Positions 18,101 through 24,585 of a stretch of 40,287 nt of DNA are shown here, one piece after another (position 1 is the first letter of the stretch; each line of letters begins with the position of its first letter). The stretch comes from Planctomycetota bacterium. GTDB lineage: Bacteria > Planctomycetota > UBA1135 > UBA2386. Below the pieces are notes generated by a model. That model saw only the letters and a list, made by a program, of their open reading frames with translations. It made no database searches and was not told where the DNA came from. The position numbers and the translations under genes are program-made. The stretch lies in assembly GCA_029936315.1 (NCBI GenBank), contig JAPYTD010000016.1:6225-46511 (forward strand), in the 5' to 3' direction.

Positions 18101-19087
18101 CGTGCCGACCACGATCGCGTTCGGTCGCTCGGGTATCAGCTTCACGTAATTCGACGACGCGGCGACGTGCACGTACTTGTCCTGGATCGCGACGGAGCCA
18201 CCGCGTGACGGCAAGCCTGCGGAACTCGCGGCCGAGAACGCGGCGGAGCCGATGTCGTAGGAGTGGAACGAACCGTTGTTGCCGCCTGTGCAGCTGATGC
18301 AGTTGCTGACCGCGGCGACGATAAATTGGCCGCCGTTGACCTGGCCGCTATAGGGAATCGACGTAGCCGGATTCGAGTGGATCAGCACGGGGTTGAACGG
18401 GTCGCCGATGTCCAACAACGCGAAGCCGGCGCCGCCGTCTGAGTTGGCAAGCACCAGCATGTTGCCGATGGCGTAGGCCAGCACGGTGTTGAAGCCACCC
18501 AGCGCGCTCTTCGGAATCTGCGCTGCCACGACAGGTGCCGACGGTGAAGATGCATCGACGATGAACAAGCCGAGGCTGCCTGCCGGGCAGTAGATCACGT
18601 TGCCCTGTGCAAACATCCAGAACAGGCCGGTCGCGTAGCCACCGGGCACGCCCGGTACCTGGTAGTTGACCGTCAGCGCTGGTTGCGCGGAGTTCGTCAG
18701 ATCCCAGATGCCGATGCTGTTGCCGCCACCGCCGCCACCGCCGCGGATCACGACCAGATGTCGGCCGCCAAACGCGGTCGTCTGCGCATAAGTGTGCGGC
18801 TCACTCAACCCCATCGCCTGCGTCGCGCCATGTTGCACCGGCAGGTACGGGTTCGAGATGTCGTAGAGCGACAAGCCGCTACCCGTTTGCAGCAAACCGA
18901 GGTAGCCATCCAGCATCATCGCGACGCCGTGGCTGCCGGAGCCCACTGTGCTGATCACGGTGAACACTTCGTTCGCCGGATAGGTCAGGCTGGGGATGCC
19001 AGGACCAGTCTGCGCTGGCAGCTTCAGTGACGAGGCACTTAGCACCAACGCGAGGGCCGAGAAGCAACGGGAGAGAGTTTGCGGCAT
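15149..19087 (-). CDS. Giant secreted beta-propeller / Ig-PKD / di-haem cytochrome c peroxidase-like protein
   Basis: The 1312-residue protein has a signal peptide (CFSALALVLSASSLKLPAQ). The order of parts is: an LVIVD-type propeller (about 30-340; SGLSLYDISNPYLPV, LGLFIVDASSPSAPV); an SbsA-like Ig domain (about 385-480; VPADNAIQQMV, LLPNTTYEVLVP); a PKD domain (about 490-570; YSWNFGDGSP, SYTQPGHYSAQVTV); a YVTN-like propeller (about 580-930; GSAPYGIAMSPDGLAAYVTL); and a MauG/CcpA-like cytochrome domain. The last binds haem through Cys948-A-S-Cys-His952 and Cys1080-A-T-Cys-His1084. It should act outside the cytoplasm in peroxide reduction or oxidation of a partner. ATG 19085-19087 is chosen; GTG 19133-19135 would add 16 residues. 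The last 35 residues resemble those of the truncated gene at 2-178. Confidence 0.88.
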   Translation of the reverse strand: MPQTLSRCFSALALVLSASSLKLPAQTGPGIPSLTYPANEVFTVISTVGSGSHGVAMMLDGYLGLLQTGSGLSLYDISNPYLPVQHGATQAMGLSEPHTYAQTTAFGGRHLVVIRGGGGGGGNSIGIWDLTNSAQPALTVNYQVPGVPGGYATGLFWMFAQGNVIYCPAGSLGLFIVDASSPSAPVVAAQIPKSALGGFNTVLAYAIGNMLVLANSDGGAGFALLDIGDPFNPVLIHSNPATSIPYSGQVNGGQFIVAAVSNCISCTGGNNGSFHSYDIGSAAFSAASSAGLPSRGGSVAIQDKYVHVAASSNYVKLIPERPNAIVVGTTANPTSGGDIDWVTPIGNLVALGDDQNGGTKLVPHQSHADTFGPSVTMVVPADNAIQQMVTSRIGITMADMVDLDSLDSTTFFVRPVGGQAIAGSYSVQMGIVNFSPAAPLLPNTTYEVLVPAGGVRDWAGNGTPHTFKSMFSTGPTINVLQVGARPTVPVVVGQPTSFAVTSASGPGSLTYSWNFGDGSPATAFSSSSAASHSYTQPGHYSAQVTVTNGGVIASAAVLQTVHNVVSPIRPTHSSTIVLHPATGWIWCVNSDNDTVTAIDPLSNQKVLEVPVGNHPRTLATAPDGTVWVVNEGDATISVLHATSGALQAAIALPLGSAPYGIAMSPDGLAAYVTLRRSGEVARLNPTTRTLNATVAVGPEPKGLAITSDSVRLLVTRFVSGTDAEVFQLTSNPFAANGAVTLAFDAGPDTDNSGRGIPNYLNSATISPDGRRAWLPSKKDNIARGMFRDGQALTFENTVRTIVSQIDLLTSQEVLSDRIDFNDRDMAFAVEFSPLGDYAFTALQGSNAIDVRDAYNGELVAGVDGTGLAPQGMVLSNDGQRLFVHNFMSRTVAVYDVSGVTQSTTFAFQSLANINTVATEQLAADVLLGKQIFYNAADPRMNEDGYLSCASCHLDGGSDGRVWDFTDRGEGLRNTTSLHGRAGIGHGRVHWTANFDEIQDFENDIRNNFGGDGFLTQAQWQTGTVSNPLGQPKAGLSPDLDALAAYVASLSTFGRSPYRQANGLLSAAADRGQTLFANLGCATCHSGPGFTDSMFAVIHNVGTIKTGSGQAMGGPLLGLDTPTLRGLWATAPYLHDGSAATLMDVLVAQNTQGLHGASNALTQAEQQDLVAYLLSIDDEDAACRLPGTEEDLELLSGIGPVANANCLEEAFAGQTVRHIADSPGGTFHGSVAAIIYQLHTPGLPPLPVLPGLQLDHADDVQLAVPLQVSGFVVDTPIPAGLAGTILRSQVIVLSPLTGNGIYATSLAHDVYLR

Positions 19088-19113
19088 GGTCGCTCGGGGC
19101 GAAGAGCGAGCGA
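19088..19113 (-). promoter_or_regulatory. Hairpin abutting the start codon of the di-haem protein gene
   Basis: On the coding (minus) strand GTCGCTCG and CGAGCGAC form a perfect 8-bp stem with a 10-nt loop. It ends directly beside the ATG at 19085-19087 and leaves no free Shine-Dalgarno. It could limit initiation. If the upstream GTG at 19133-19135 is the real start, the hairpin is simply coding. Confidence 0.3.
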
Positions 19114-19145
19114 CACAATAGGCGAAACGGCGCACGCCTGTGTCC

Positions 19146-19226
19146 CGAAGACGTCAGTGCGGTGCCCAAGACCCGTGGCAGTGCTCTCGTTCACCCTCCC
19201 TCAGGGCACCGCACAGGCAGTCTTCG
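19146..19226 (-). terminator. Long imperfect inverted repeat after the protease gene
   Basis: Outer arms CGAAGAC (19146-19152) and GTCTTCG (19220-19226) and inner arms GTGCGGTGCCC (19157-19167) and GGGCACCGCAC (19204-19214) are perfectly complementary. They give 18 bp of stem with a 4x5 internal loop and a 36-nt apical loop. On the minus strand it begins with the base after the protease stop codon (19227-19229) and ends about 59 bp before the di-haem start. No T run follows. It may be a factor-dependent terminator, an mRNA 3'-end stabiliser or an attenuator. Confidence 0.45.
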
Positions 19227-20405
19227 CTACCTAGGTGGAGCGGCTAGTTGGCGCAGGTCAATGCGATCGACGGACCTGCTGCGCAGCAGGTGGTCCATCT
19301 TGGCGTCGGTCAGCCACGCGTAGATCAGGTCGATTGGCGTGCACAGGCCCATGTGCGGCACGACGACCGGTTGCCCCGTGCCGTGGGTGTAGATCTTTGA
19401 GAACACACCGATCAGCTGGCGCGTGTCGGCGCGGTAGATGCCGCCGCCGGAGTTGCCGAAGTAGGTCGGGGCGTTGACCATCCAGTAGTTGGCGCCGTTG
19501 AGTTCGTTGTGCAGCGAGCTGACCTCGCCCTTGCTCGGCACCGGGTCGTTACCGAGCGGGCAGCCGACGGCGCAGACGGGATCCCAGACGCGGACCTCAT
19601 CCGTCTCGTCACGTGGCAGAACGTTGGCGACGTTCGGCAGCTGGCGCTCGGTTTCGAGCTTGACGAGCGCGGCATCGATCTTGGGTTCGCTGGCGACCAT
19701 GCGACCCTTCACAATGAGCTTCTCGGTGGCCAGGTAGATGGTGACGTCAAAGCCCGTGTGCTTGGCTTGCGGCGTGTCGGCGAGGATGTTGCGCACGACG
19801 TGGTAGGACGTCAGCACGTAGGTCTCGTTGATGTTCTTGTTTTTCTTGTTGGGGCCAGAGAACACGATCGTGCCCGAGCCAACCGTATCGTCGCCGTTTA
19901 GCTGCACCGTTGGCAACAGCATCTTGCGCGTCAGTTCGCCGTTGTCTTGATAGATGGTGCTGGCGATCGACGCGATTTGTCCGCGCGTCTCCGACATCTT
20001 CATCGCGGCGTTCTGTTCCTTGGCACGAACCTCGCTGATGTAGGCGTCGACGAGGGCCTTGGTGCGTTCGAAGTCGGACGACAGCTCTGTGCGGAAGGTC
20101 TTGACGTCGCGCTTGGCTTGCTTGAGTTCTTTGGCGATGACACTTGCTTGATCCGAACCGGCCGTGGCGAGCTTGAGATTCTGCTCGAGCGACTGCATGC
20201 GGGTCTCGGTCTCTTGCAGGATCTGCGCCCTCAAGGCCACGAGATCCGCGCCATCGTTTTGCTTTGCGACAGCCGCTTCGAACTTCTGTTCGAGGGCGCT
20301 GACGTCGCTCTGATGCACCTCAAGCCGCGCGATTTGGTGATGGAATGACACCATCAACACCAAAGCCGCGAGGCCACAGACCACCTCTAAGAGTGTGCGC
20401 TTCAT
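19227..20405 (-). CDS. Membrane-anchored coiled-coil trypsin-like serine protease (HtrA-like, no PDZ)
   Basis: The 392-residue protein has an N-terminal membrane anchor (LLEVVCGLAALVLMVSFHH), a coiled coil (about 25-150; DVSALEQKFEAAVAKQ, AKELKQAKRDVKTFR) and a trypsin-2/S1C protease domain. The catalytic triad is His202 (VLTSYHVV), Asp244 (KIDAALVKL) and Ser319 (FGNSGGGIY). The oxyanion segment and DPVCAVGCPLG are also present. No PDZ domain follows, unlike DegP/DegS, so substrate recognition may rest with the coiled coil. It probably works in the periplasm. ATG 20403-20405 is preferred over an upstream open frame (to 20723) because it begins a proper anchor. It is upstream of the di-haem gene on the same strand, separated by the inverted repeat at 19146-19226. 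Confidence 0.87.
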   Translation of the reverse strand: MKRTLLEVVCGLAALVLMVSFHHQIARLEVHQSDVSALEQKFEAAVAKQNDGADLVALRAQILQETETRMQSLEQNLKLATAGSDQASVIAKELKQAKRDVKTFRTELSSDFERTKALVDAYISEVRAKEQNAAMKMSETRGQIASIASTIYQDNGELTRKMLLPTVQLNGDDTVGSGTIVFSGPNKKNKNINETYVLTSYHVVRNILADTPQAKHTGFDVTIYLATEKLIVKGRMVASEPKIDAALVKLETERQLPNVANVLPRDETDEVRVWDPVCAVGCPLGNDPVPSKGEVSSLHNELNGANYWMVNAPTYFGNSGGGIYRADTRQLIGVFSKIYTHGTGQPVVVPHMGLCTPIDLIYAWLTDAKMDHLLRSRSVDRIDLRQLAAPPR

Positions 20406-20430
20406 CCCAGTTGCTCTCTTTCCCCAGTTG

Positions 20431-20478
20431 CATGGCAGAAACTCCTGCCATGAAAGGGCTTCGGAAAGCTCCCGAAGC
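20431..20478 (-). promoter_or_regulatory. Two tandem leader hairpins upstream of the protease gene
   Basis: CATGGCAG/CTGCCATG (20431-20438, 20445-20452; 8 bp, 6-nt loop) is followed five bases later by GCTTCGG/CCGAAGC (20458-20464, 20472-20478; 7 bp, 7-nt loop). Read on the protease (minus) strand the loops are GAGCTTT and GAGTTT, each preceded by G, so both hairpins present a GGAG at the loop edge. The nearer hairpin ends 25 nt before the ATG. CsrA-type regulators bind GGA in hairpin loops, so translational control is one possibility. Neither hairpin is followed by a T run. Confidence 0.35.
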
Positions 20479-20653
20479 GCCCTGAAGCTAAAAGTGGGCC
20501 CTCCTGACGGCCGGATCTGTGAGGGCCATCGCAGCGGCGCGTTGGCGCCATCGCGACGTGCGAAGAAGTGCGACGCTGCGGCACAAACCGCCACTCCAAT
20601 ACCGTGTGTGGGCTTCTTCGTCAGCAACACCGCTCCGGTGAATACCCCTAGCC

Positions 20654-20962
20654 ATGATGAACCACGCGCCTGCCGTCGCCCTTGTTTTGCTGCTGTCGAT
20701 GCTCGCCAATCGCGCGTTTGCACAGGAGCAGGACAACAACACGTTGCCGGTCACGGCCCTGCCACTGAGTGCTGAACCGCCTCGGATTGCGTTCGCGGCG
20801 TTGGCACGTGAACGCGGGCCAAACCCGCAGAAGGACGGGAGCGACATGCAGGTGACGCTGTGGGAGATCCAGCCGGATCGTGTCAACCAACCAGCGGTGC
20901 GTCGCCACGTTCTTGCCGGCGTTCGACCGTTGCTAGCGACAATCGCGCGCTGCGCGATCTGA
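20654..20962 (+). CDS. Small secreted protein of unknown function
   Basis: The 102-residue frame starts MMNHAPAVALVLLLSMLANRAFAQ, a clear signal peptide with an A-F-A cleavage site. The mature part of about 78 residues has no recognisable domain (PRIAFAALARERGPNP, MQVTLWEIQPDRV). ATG 20654 or the next ATG (20657) could start it. It is divergent from the protease gene and convergent with the membrane protein at 21029. The signal peptide is the main support. The C-terminus looks unstructured and the gene may be degraded. Confidence 0.5.
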   Translation: MMNHAPAVALVLLLSMLANRAFAQEQDNNTLPVTALPLSAEPPRIAFAALARERGPNPQKDGSDMQVTLWEIQPDRVNQPAVRRHVLAGVRPLLATIARCAI

Positions 20963-21008
20963 GTCGCCGCGGACAATTCGGGTCCCCCGTCATCTGTCGT
21001 GGCGACTC
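20961..21008. terminator. Inverted repeat between convergent genes
   Basis: GAGTCGCC (20961-20968) and GGCGACTC (21001-21008) form a perfect 8-bp stem over a 32-nt loop. It begins inside the stop codon of the small secreted gene and ends about 20 bp before the stop of the gene on the other strand. There is no T run. Confidence 0.35.
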
Positions 21009-21028
21009 GATAATGACGTGTTGAGCGA

Positions 21029-21538
21029 TCAGTGAAGTTGGGCCCGATCTGCATGCCGCACGATCTGCCACAGCACGACCACGGTGCTGATCAAAACGAC
21101 TACGGCGGCGAAGAGTTGGAGATTGTTGCTGAGTTCGCGGTTTTCGGTGAGAGTGGCGATGGAGTATGTGAGGAGCGTGAAGCTCACGGCGGCTATGATC
21201 GTCAATGGCGGCAGCCACAGGCCAACGGTGGCCGTGCGCAGGCCGGTGAGTTGTCCGGCGGATCTGCGGATGCGACCGATCGACAAGGCGGAAACCAGCG
21301 GGCCACCGAGGAAGCCAGCGAGGGACAGGAAGGCGAAGGCCTGAAAGATGCGCTGGCCGAGGGACACGGTGGCGTTGGGTTCATGCGGCACCATTATTAG
21401 CCATGCGGGGACGGCTACCGCGACGAAGCATATAGACCAAGTCAGCCCGACGAGAGCACCGACACAGAGCCGAGCATCCAACGCTTCATGCGGTGGCTCG
21501 TCGTGATCTTTGTGCCGGCTGTCGCGTTCCGGTTGCAT
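21029..21538 (-). CDS. Four-helix integral membrane protein, unknown function
   Basis: The 169-residue protein has a hydrophilic N-terminus (RDSRHKDHDEPP) and four predicted membrane helices: GLTWSICFVAVAVPAWLIMV, IFQAFAFLSLAGFLGGPLV, GLWLPPLTIIAAVSFTLLTY and LQLFAAVVVLISTVVVLW. It ends in a short basic tail. I do not recognise a family. ATG 21536-21538 starts it, 117 bp from and divergent to ribBA, so the 21539-21655 interval must carry promoters for both. Confidence 0.7.
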   Translation of the reverse strand: MQPERDSRHKDHDEPPHEALDARLCVGALVGLTWSICFVAVAVPAWLIMVPHEPNATVSLGQRIFQAFAFLSLAGFLGGPLVSALSIGRIRRSAGQLTGLRTATVGLWLPPLTIIAAVSFTLLTYSIATLTENRELSNNLQLFAAVVVLISTVVVLWQIVRHADRAQLH

Positions 21539-21655
21539 GTCGTTGTCCCGTGACCGTAGGTGAGTCGTGATATTGTCCCTATGGGGTTTGCCGTTCCTGT
21601 TCGAGTTTTACAACCGTCGCCTGGGCCCCCCTACGTTCGCGACCACTTCCGGCCT

Positions 21656-22906
21656 ATGGTGGGCTACGTGACTGAGACGTTTGTACCTATCCCCGAACTG
21701 CTCGAAGAGCTCAAAGCTGGTCGTGCGATCGTTCTGGTTGACGATCCCAACCGTGAGAATGAGGGCGATCTCTGCTTTGCAGCCGAGTTCGCGACGCCGG
21801 AACTGGTGGCCCAGATGGCCCGCGAGGCGTGTGGCCTGATCTGCCTCTCTCTCGACAATAAGATCTGTGACCAGCTCGAGTTGCCGATGATGGTCGCGAA
21901 CAACGGTTCGCGCTTCGGCACGGCCTTCACGGTCAGCATCGAAGCGACCAAAGGCGTGACCACCGGCATCTCGGCGAAGGACCGCGCCACGACGATTCTG
22001 GCGGCGGTCAAGCCCGATGCGAAGCCCAGTGACCTGGCGCGGCCGGGCCACATCTTTCCGCTGCGGGCGATGGATGGTGGCGTGCTGGTGCGCACCGGCC
22101 AAACCGAAGGCATCGTCGACTTGTGCCGTTTGGCCGGTTTGACGCCCGCCGGCGTCATTTGCGAGATCACCAGGCCCGATGGTGAGATGGCTCGCGTGCC
22201 CGAGCTTGAGGTGTTCGCGCAGGAGCGCGGCATCAAGATGGGCTGCATCGCCGATCTGGTGGAATACCGCCGTCGTCGCGAGCGCCTGATCGAACGCATT
22301 GCCGTCGCCAACATGCCGACGCAATTCGGTGACTTCGATTGCCATACCTATCACAGCCGCGTGGACGGCCGCACGCACATGGCTTTGACGGTCGGGATCG
22401 ACCGCGTTGGCGATGGCGAGCGTTTTCCGCCGATTGACGAGGAAGTGTTGGTTCGGGTGCACTCGCAGTGCCTGACCGGCGACGCGTTCGGCTCGCTGCG
22501 CTGCGACTGCGGCCCACAGCTTCACACCGCGATGCAGCGGGTGCAGCAGGAAGGTCGCGGGGTGGTGCTGTACATCAGTCAAGAAGGGCGCGGCATTGGG
22601 CTGGCCAACAAACTGCGGGCCTACGCCCTGCAGGATGGCGGCATGGACACCGTTGAGGCCAACGTGCACCTGGGTTTCCGCCCCGACGAAAGAGAGTTCG
22701 GCACCGGCGCCCAGATTCTGCATGATCTCGGGTTGCGGCACCTGCGCGTGTTGACCAACAACCCGAAGAAGCTCGCTGGGCTCGAGGGGTACGGTCTGGA
22801 AGTCGCCTCCCAGGTGCCTCTCGAGATCAAGTCTAACCAGCACAACAAAAAGTACTTAGACACCAAGCGTCAGAAGATGGGGCATCTATTGACGAAGCCT
22901 AAGTAG
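21656..22906 (+). CDS. ribBA: Bifunctional 3,4-dihydroxy-2-butanone-4-phosphate synthase / GTP cyclohydrolase II
   Basis: This 416-residue fusion supplies both precursors of riboflavin: RibB converts ribulose 5-phosphate to dihydroxybutanone phosphate, and RibA opens GTP. The RibB half (1-205) shows DDPNRENEGD (residues 30-38), SRFGTAFTVSIEA (85-97) and HIFPLRAMDGGVLVR. The RibA half (about 210-416) has zinc ligands Cys272, Cys283 and Cys285 in CLTGDAFGSLRCDCG, then YISQEGRGIGLANK and the RVLTNNPKK end block. The frame is open from 21560. ATG 21656 matches the usual family N-terminus, though ATG 21581 or GTG 21668 are possible and no strong Shine-Dalgarno is seen. No FMN riboswitch is visible upstream. 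Other riboflavin genes are not in this window. Confidence 0.96.
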   Translation: MVGYVTETFVPIPELLEELKAGRAIVLVDDPNRENEGDLCFAAEFATPELVAQMAREACGLICLSLDNKICDQLELPMMVANNGSRFGTAFTVSIEATKGVTTGISAKDRATTILAAVKPDAKPSDLARPGHIFPLRAMDGGVLVRTGQTEGIVDLCRLAGLTPAGVICEITRPDGEMARVPELEVFAQERGIKMGCIADLVEYRRRRERLIERIAVANMPTQFGDFDCHTYHSRVDGRTHMALTVGIDRVGDGERFPPIDEEVLVRVHSQCLTGDAFGSLRCDCGPQLHTAMQRVQQEGRGVVLYISQEGRGIGLANKLRAYALQDGGMDTVEANVHLGFRPDEREFGTGAQILHDLGLRHLRVLTNNPKKLAGLEGYGLEVASQVPLEIKSNQHNKKYLDTKRQKMGHLLTKPK

Positions 22907-22927
22907 GCCCCAAAGGCCACTACCACC

Positions 22928-22952
22928 GAACCAATTGTCCGTCGGCCTCGTC
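22928..22952 (+). promoter_or_regulatory. Candidate ECF-type promoter before the sigma-factor gene
   Basis: GAACC (22928-22932), a 16-bp spacer and CGTC (22949-22952) match the general form of promoters used by many ECF sigma factors (GGAAC, then CGTC). It lies about 33 bp before the sigma-factor start, as expected for autoregulation. The elements are short, so chance is possible. Confidence 0.3.
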
Positions 22953-22984
22953 AATCGCGAGCTGGCGGGAAGAATCCCCGTTGG

Positions 22985-23638
22985 GTGCCCTTCCAAGGGC
23001 CCGTGTTTGCCTTGAAGCAACGTCCCGAGACTTCTGACCGCGACCTCATCGCCTCCGTGCTTGACGGCAGCGAGGCGGCATTCGGCGAACTCGTCGACCG
23101 CTACAAGGATCGTGTCTTCAGGCTGTTGGGGCGTTATTGCCGTGACAGTATCGAGTGCGAGGACCTGGCCCAGGAGGTGTTCCTGAAGGTCTTCCGCAAA
23201 CTGCACACGTTCAACCACGAGTCGCAGTTCTTCACCTGGCTCTACCGGATCACGGCCAACGCAGCGACGGACCATCTGTCGCGTGCCAGTAGCCGCCGCC
23301 TGCGCCTGGTCGAAGATACCGGCGTCTTCGAGCGTGGTGATGAGGAACGTGAGAGTCCGACCGCGCCACTTGAGCAGCAAGAACTGGCTGCCGTCACCCG
23401 TGAGATCGTGGCCAGCCTGCCGGAGAAGTTCCGGACCATCCTCGTGCTGCGCGAGTTCGAAGGCCTTTCTTACACGGACATCGCTGAGGTCCTGGATATC
23501 CAACTCGGCACGGTCGAGTCGCGTCTGTTCCGCGCCCGCCAGCGCTTCAAGACCGCCATCGTCCGCAACCACCCTGAACTTCTGCCGGTAGCCGGAGGCT
23601 TTGCAGCTGGCGCGATTGGCAAAGGAGGCAAGCAATGA
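22985..23638 (+). CDS. ECF-subfamily RNA polymerase sigma factor (RpoE-like)
   Basis: The 217-residue protein has the two ECF regions. Sigma-2 covers about residues 25-100 (AFGELVDRYKDRVFRLLGRY, CEDLAQEVFLKVFRKLHTF, FFTWLYRITANAATDHL). Sigma-4 covers about 135-190 (LPEKFRTILVLREFEGLSYTDIA, LGTVESRLFRARQRF). A Gly/Ala-rich tail follows. It would redirect RNA polymerase in response to an envelope signal, held by the membrane protein encoded next, whose ATG overlaps this stop (ATGA at 23635-23638). GTG 22985 is used; GTG 23003 is a possible shorter start. The cluster continues into a PilM-like gene, so that machinery may be a target. Confidence 0.93.
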   Translation: MPFQGPVFALKQRPETSDRDLIASVLDGSEAAFGELVDRYKDRVFRLLGRYCRDSIECEDLAQEVFLKVFRKLHTFNHESQFFTWLYRITANAATDHLSRASSRRLRLVEDTGVFERGDEERESPTAPLEQQELAAVTREIVASLPEKFRTILVLREFEGLSYTDIAEVLDIQLGTVESRLFRARQRFKTAIVRNHPELLPVAGGFAAGAIGKGGKQ

Positions 23639-24156
23639 GCTTTTCTAACGACGACCAACAATTACAGCGCTACCTGGACGGTGAGCTTTCCGAAACGGAC
23701 GCAGCAGCGTTCGCGGCGCGCATGCTCGCCGACAACGATCTGCGCCAGCGCGTCGATGCGATGAAGCAGGTGCAGTTGGGCTTTGCCAGTGTGAGTGAAG
23801 CCAGTGCGGCCGACCCCGTTGCCGCTCCGGCTGGGTTCACGGCGGGTGTGCTCGCCGAAGTGCGTCGCCTGCCGAGCCGCGAGCAGATGCAGCAGACGGG
23901 CCTCAGTGAGGGCGCCATTCGCCTTTGCCGCCGCCTGTTGCTGGCCGCCGCCATCCTGCTGGGCATGGGCCTCGGCTGGCAGTCCGGCCTGTTTAGTCCA
24001 AACGGTTCGGACAGGGTTGAGGCTGCGAGCCCAGCCGAGATCGAAGCTGAGATGCAGCGACTCGACGACTTGGCGTTTGAGGCAGTCGATTCTGACCCGG
24101 CAGGTAAATCTGACCCGAGAACCAAGCCGATGGGGGCGCCGCGCCGCGGCAAGTGA
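23635..24156 (+). CDS. Membrane-bound anti-sigma factor-like protein
   Basis: The 173-residue protein begins with the helical pattern typical of anti-sigma domains (QLQRYLDGELSETDAAAFAARMLADNDLRQRV, about 9-41). A linker and one membrane helix follow (about 100-117; RLLLAAAILLGMGLGW), then a periplasmic segment of about 55 residues. The zinc-binding H-x3-C-x2-C motif of the ZAS class is absent; only one Cys occurs. Its start overlaps the sigma-factor stop (ATGA), so equal expression is likely. It should hold the sigma factor at the inner face of the membrane until a periplasmic signal releases it. Confidence 0.8.
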   Translation: MSFSNDDQQLQRYLDGELSETDAAAFAARMLADNDLRQRVDAMKQVQLGFASVSEASAADPVAAPAGFTAGVLAEVRRLPSREQMQQTGLSEGAIRLCRRLLLAAAILLGMGLGWQSGLFSPNGSDRVEAASPAEIEAEMQRLDDLAFEAVDSDPAGKSDPRTKPMGAPRRGK

Positions 24157-24581
24157 TCGTGACCGTCGCCGGCCCATCTGTTCGGGTTTGGATTTTGGCC
24201 GTCGCCCTGGGGAGCTTTGCTGCAGGCACGGTCGTTGGCTTTCTGCTGCCCAACATGATGGCGTCAGCAGCCCAAATGCCGGCCACTCCGGAGCAGGAAG
24301 CAGGCGAGATTACTCAGAAGTATGGCCTGTCCGACGAGCAACATCGCCGCATGGTGATGGTCTTCGAAGAGCAGGAACGACAGGATTTGAAGATCCTGAT
24401 GGCGGCGAAACCCCACCAGTTGGACCCAGATCTGCAAAGCAAGCGTTTGCTCCAATCACGCAAGACTCAACAGCGCATCCGTTTCGTGCTCGACGAACAG
24501 CAGCGCGCCCTCTACGACCGCGATAGCACAATCAACAAGCCGGGAACGAACAGTTCCTCTGGCGAAGACGAGAACAGGTAA
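24153..24581 (+). CDS. Single-pass membrane protein with CpxP/Spy-like periplasmic helices
   Basis: The 142-residue protein starts at GTG 24153, overlapping the previous TGA (GTGA). One membrane helix (about 11-33; VWILAVALGSFAAGTVVGFLL) is followed by a helical, charged periplasmic part: ITQKYGLSDEQHRRMVMVFEEQERQDLKIL, then RKTQQRIRFVLDEQQRALYDR. The pattern L-S-D-E-Q ... L-D-E-Q-Q resembles the paired L-x-x-x-Q repeats of CpxP/Spy/ZraP periplasmic chaperones. Such proteins sense misfolded protein or metals and modulate sigma or two-component signalling. Here it would be the third component of the sigma/anti-sigma module. Assignment is by pattern and position only. Confidence 0.6.
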   Translation: MIVTVAGPSVRVWILAVALGSFAAGTVVGFLLPNMMASAAQMPATPEQEAGEITQKYGLSDEQHRRMVMVFEEQERQDLKILMAAKPHQLDPDLQSKRLLQSRKTQQRIRFVLDEQQRALYDRDSTINKPGTNSSSGEDENR

Positions 24582-24585
24582 CAGC

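Noticed and set aside
20960..21013. Second selenocysteine candidate at the TGA of the small secreted gene
   Set aside because: GGTC also occurs at positions 22-25 after this TGA, but the bases around it do not form a stem and the short extension has no supporting motif. It shows that the GGTC spacing alone can arise by chance.
21539..21655. FMN riboswitch upstream of ribBA
   Set aside because: A leader of this gene is a common place for one, but the conserved FMN-element blocks are not present in the 117 bp before the start.
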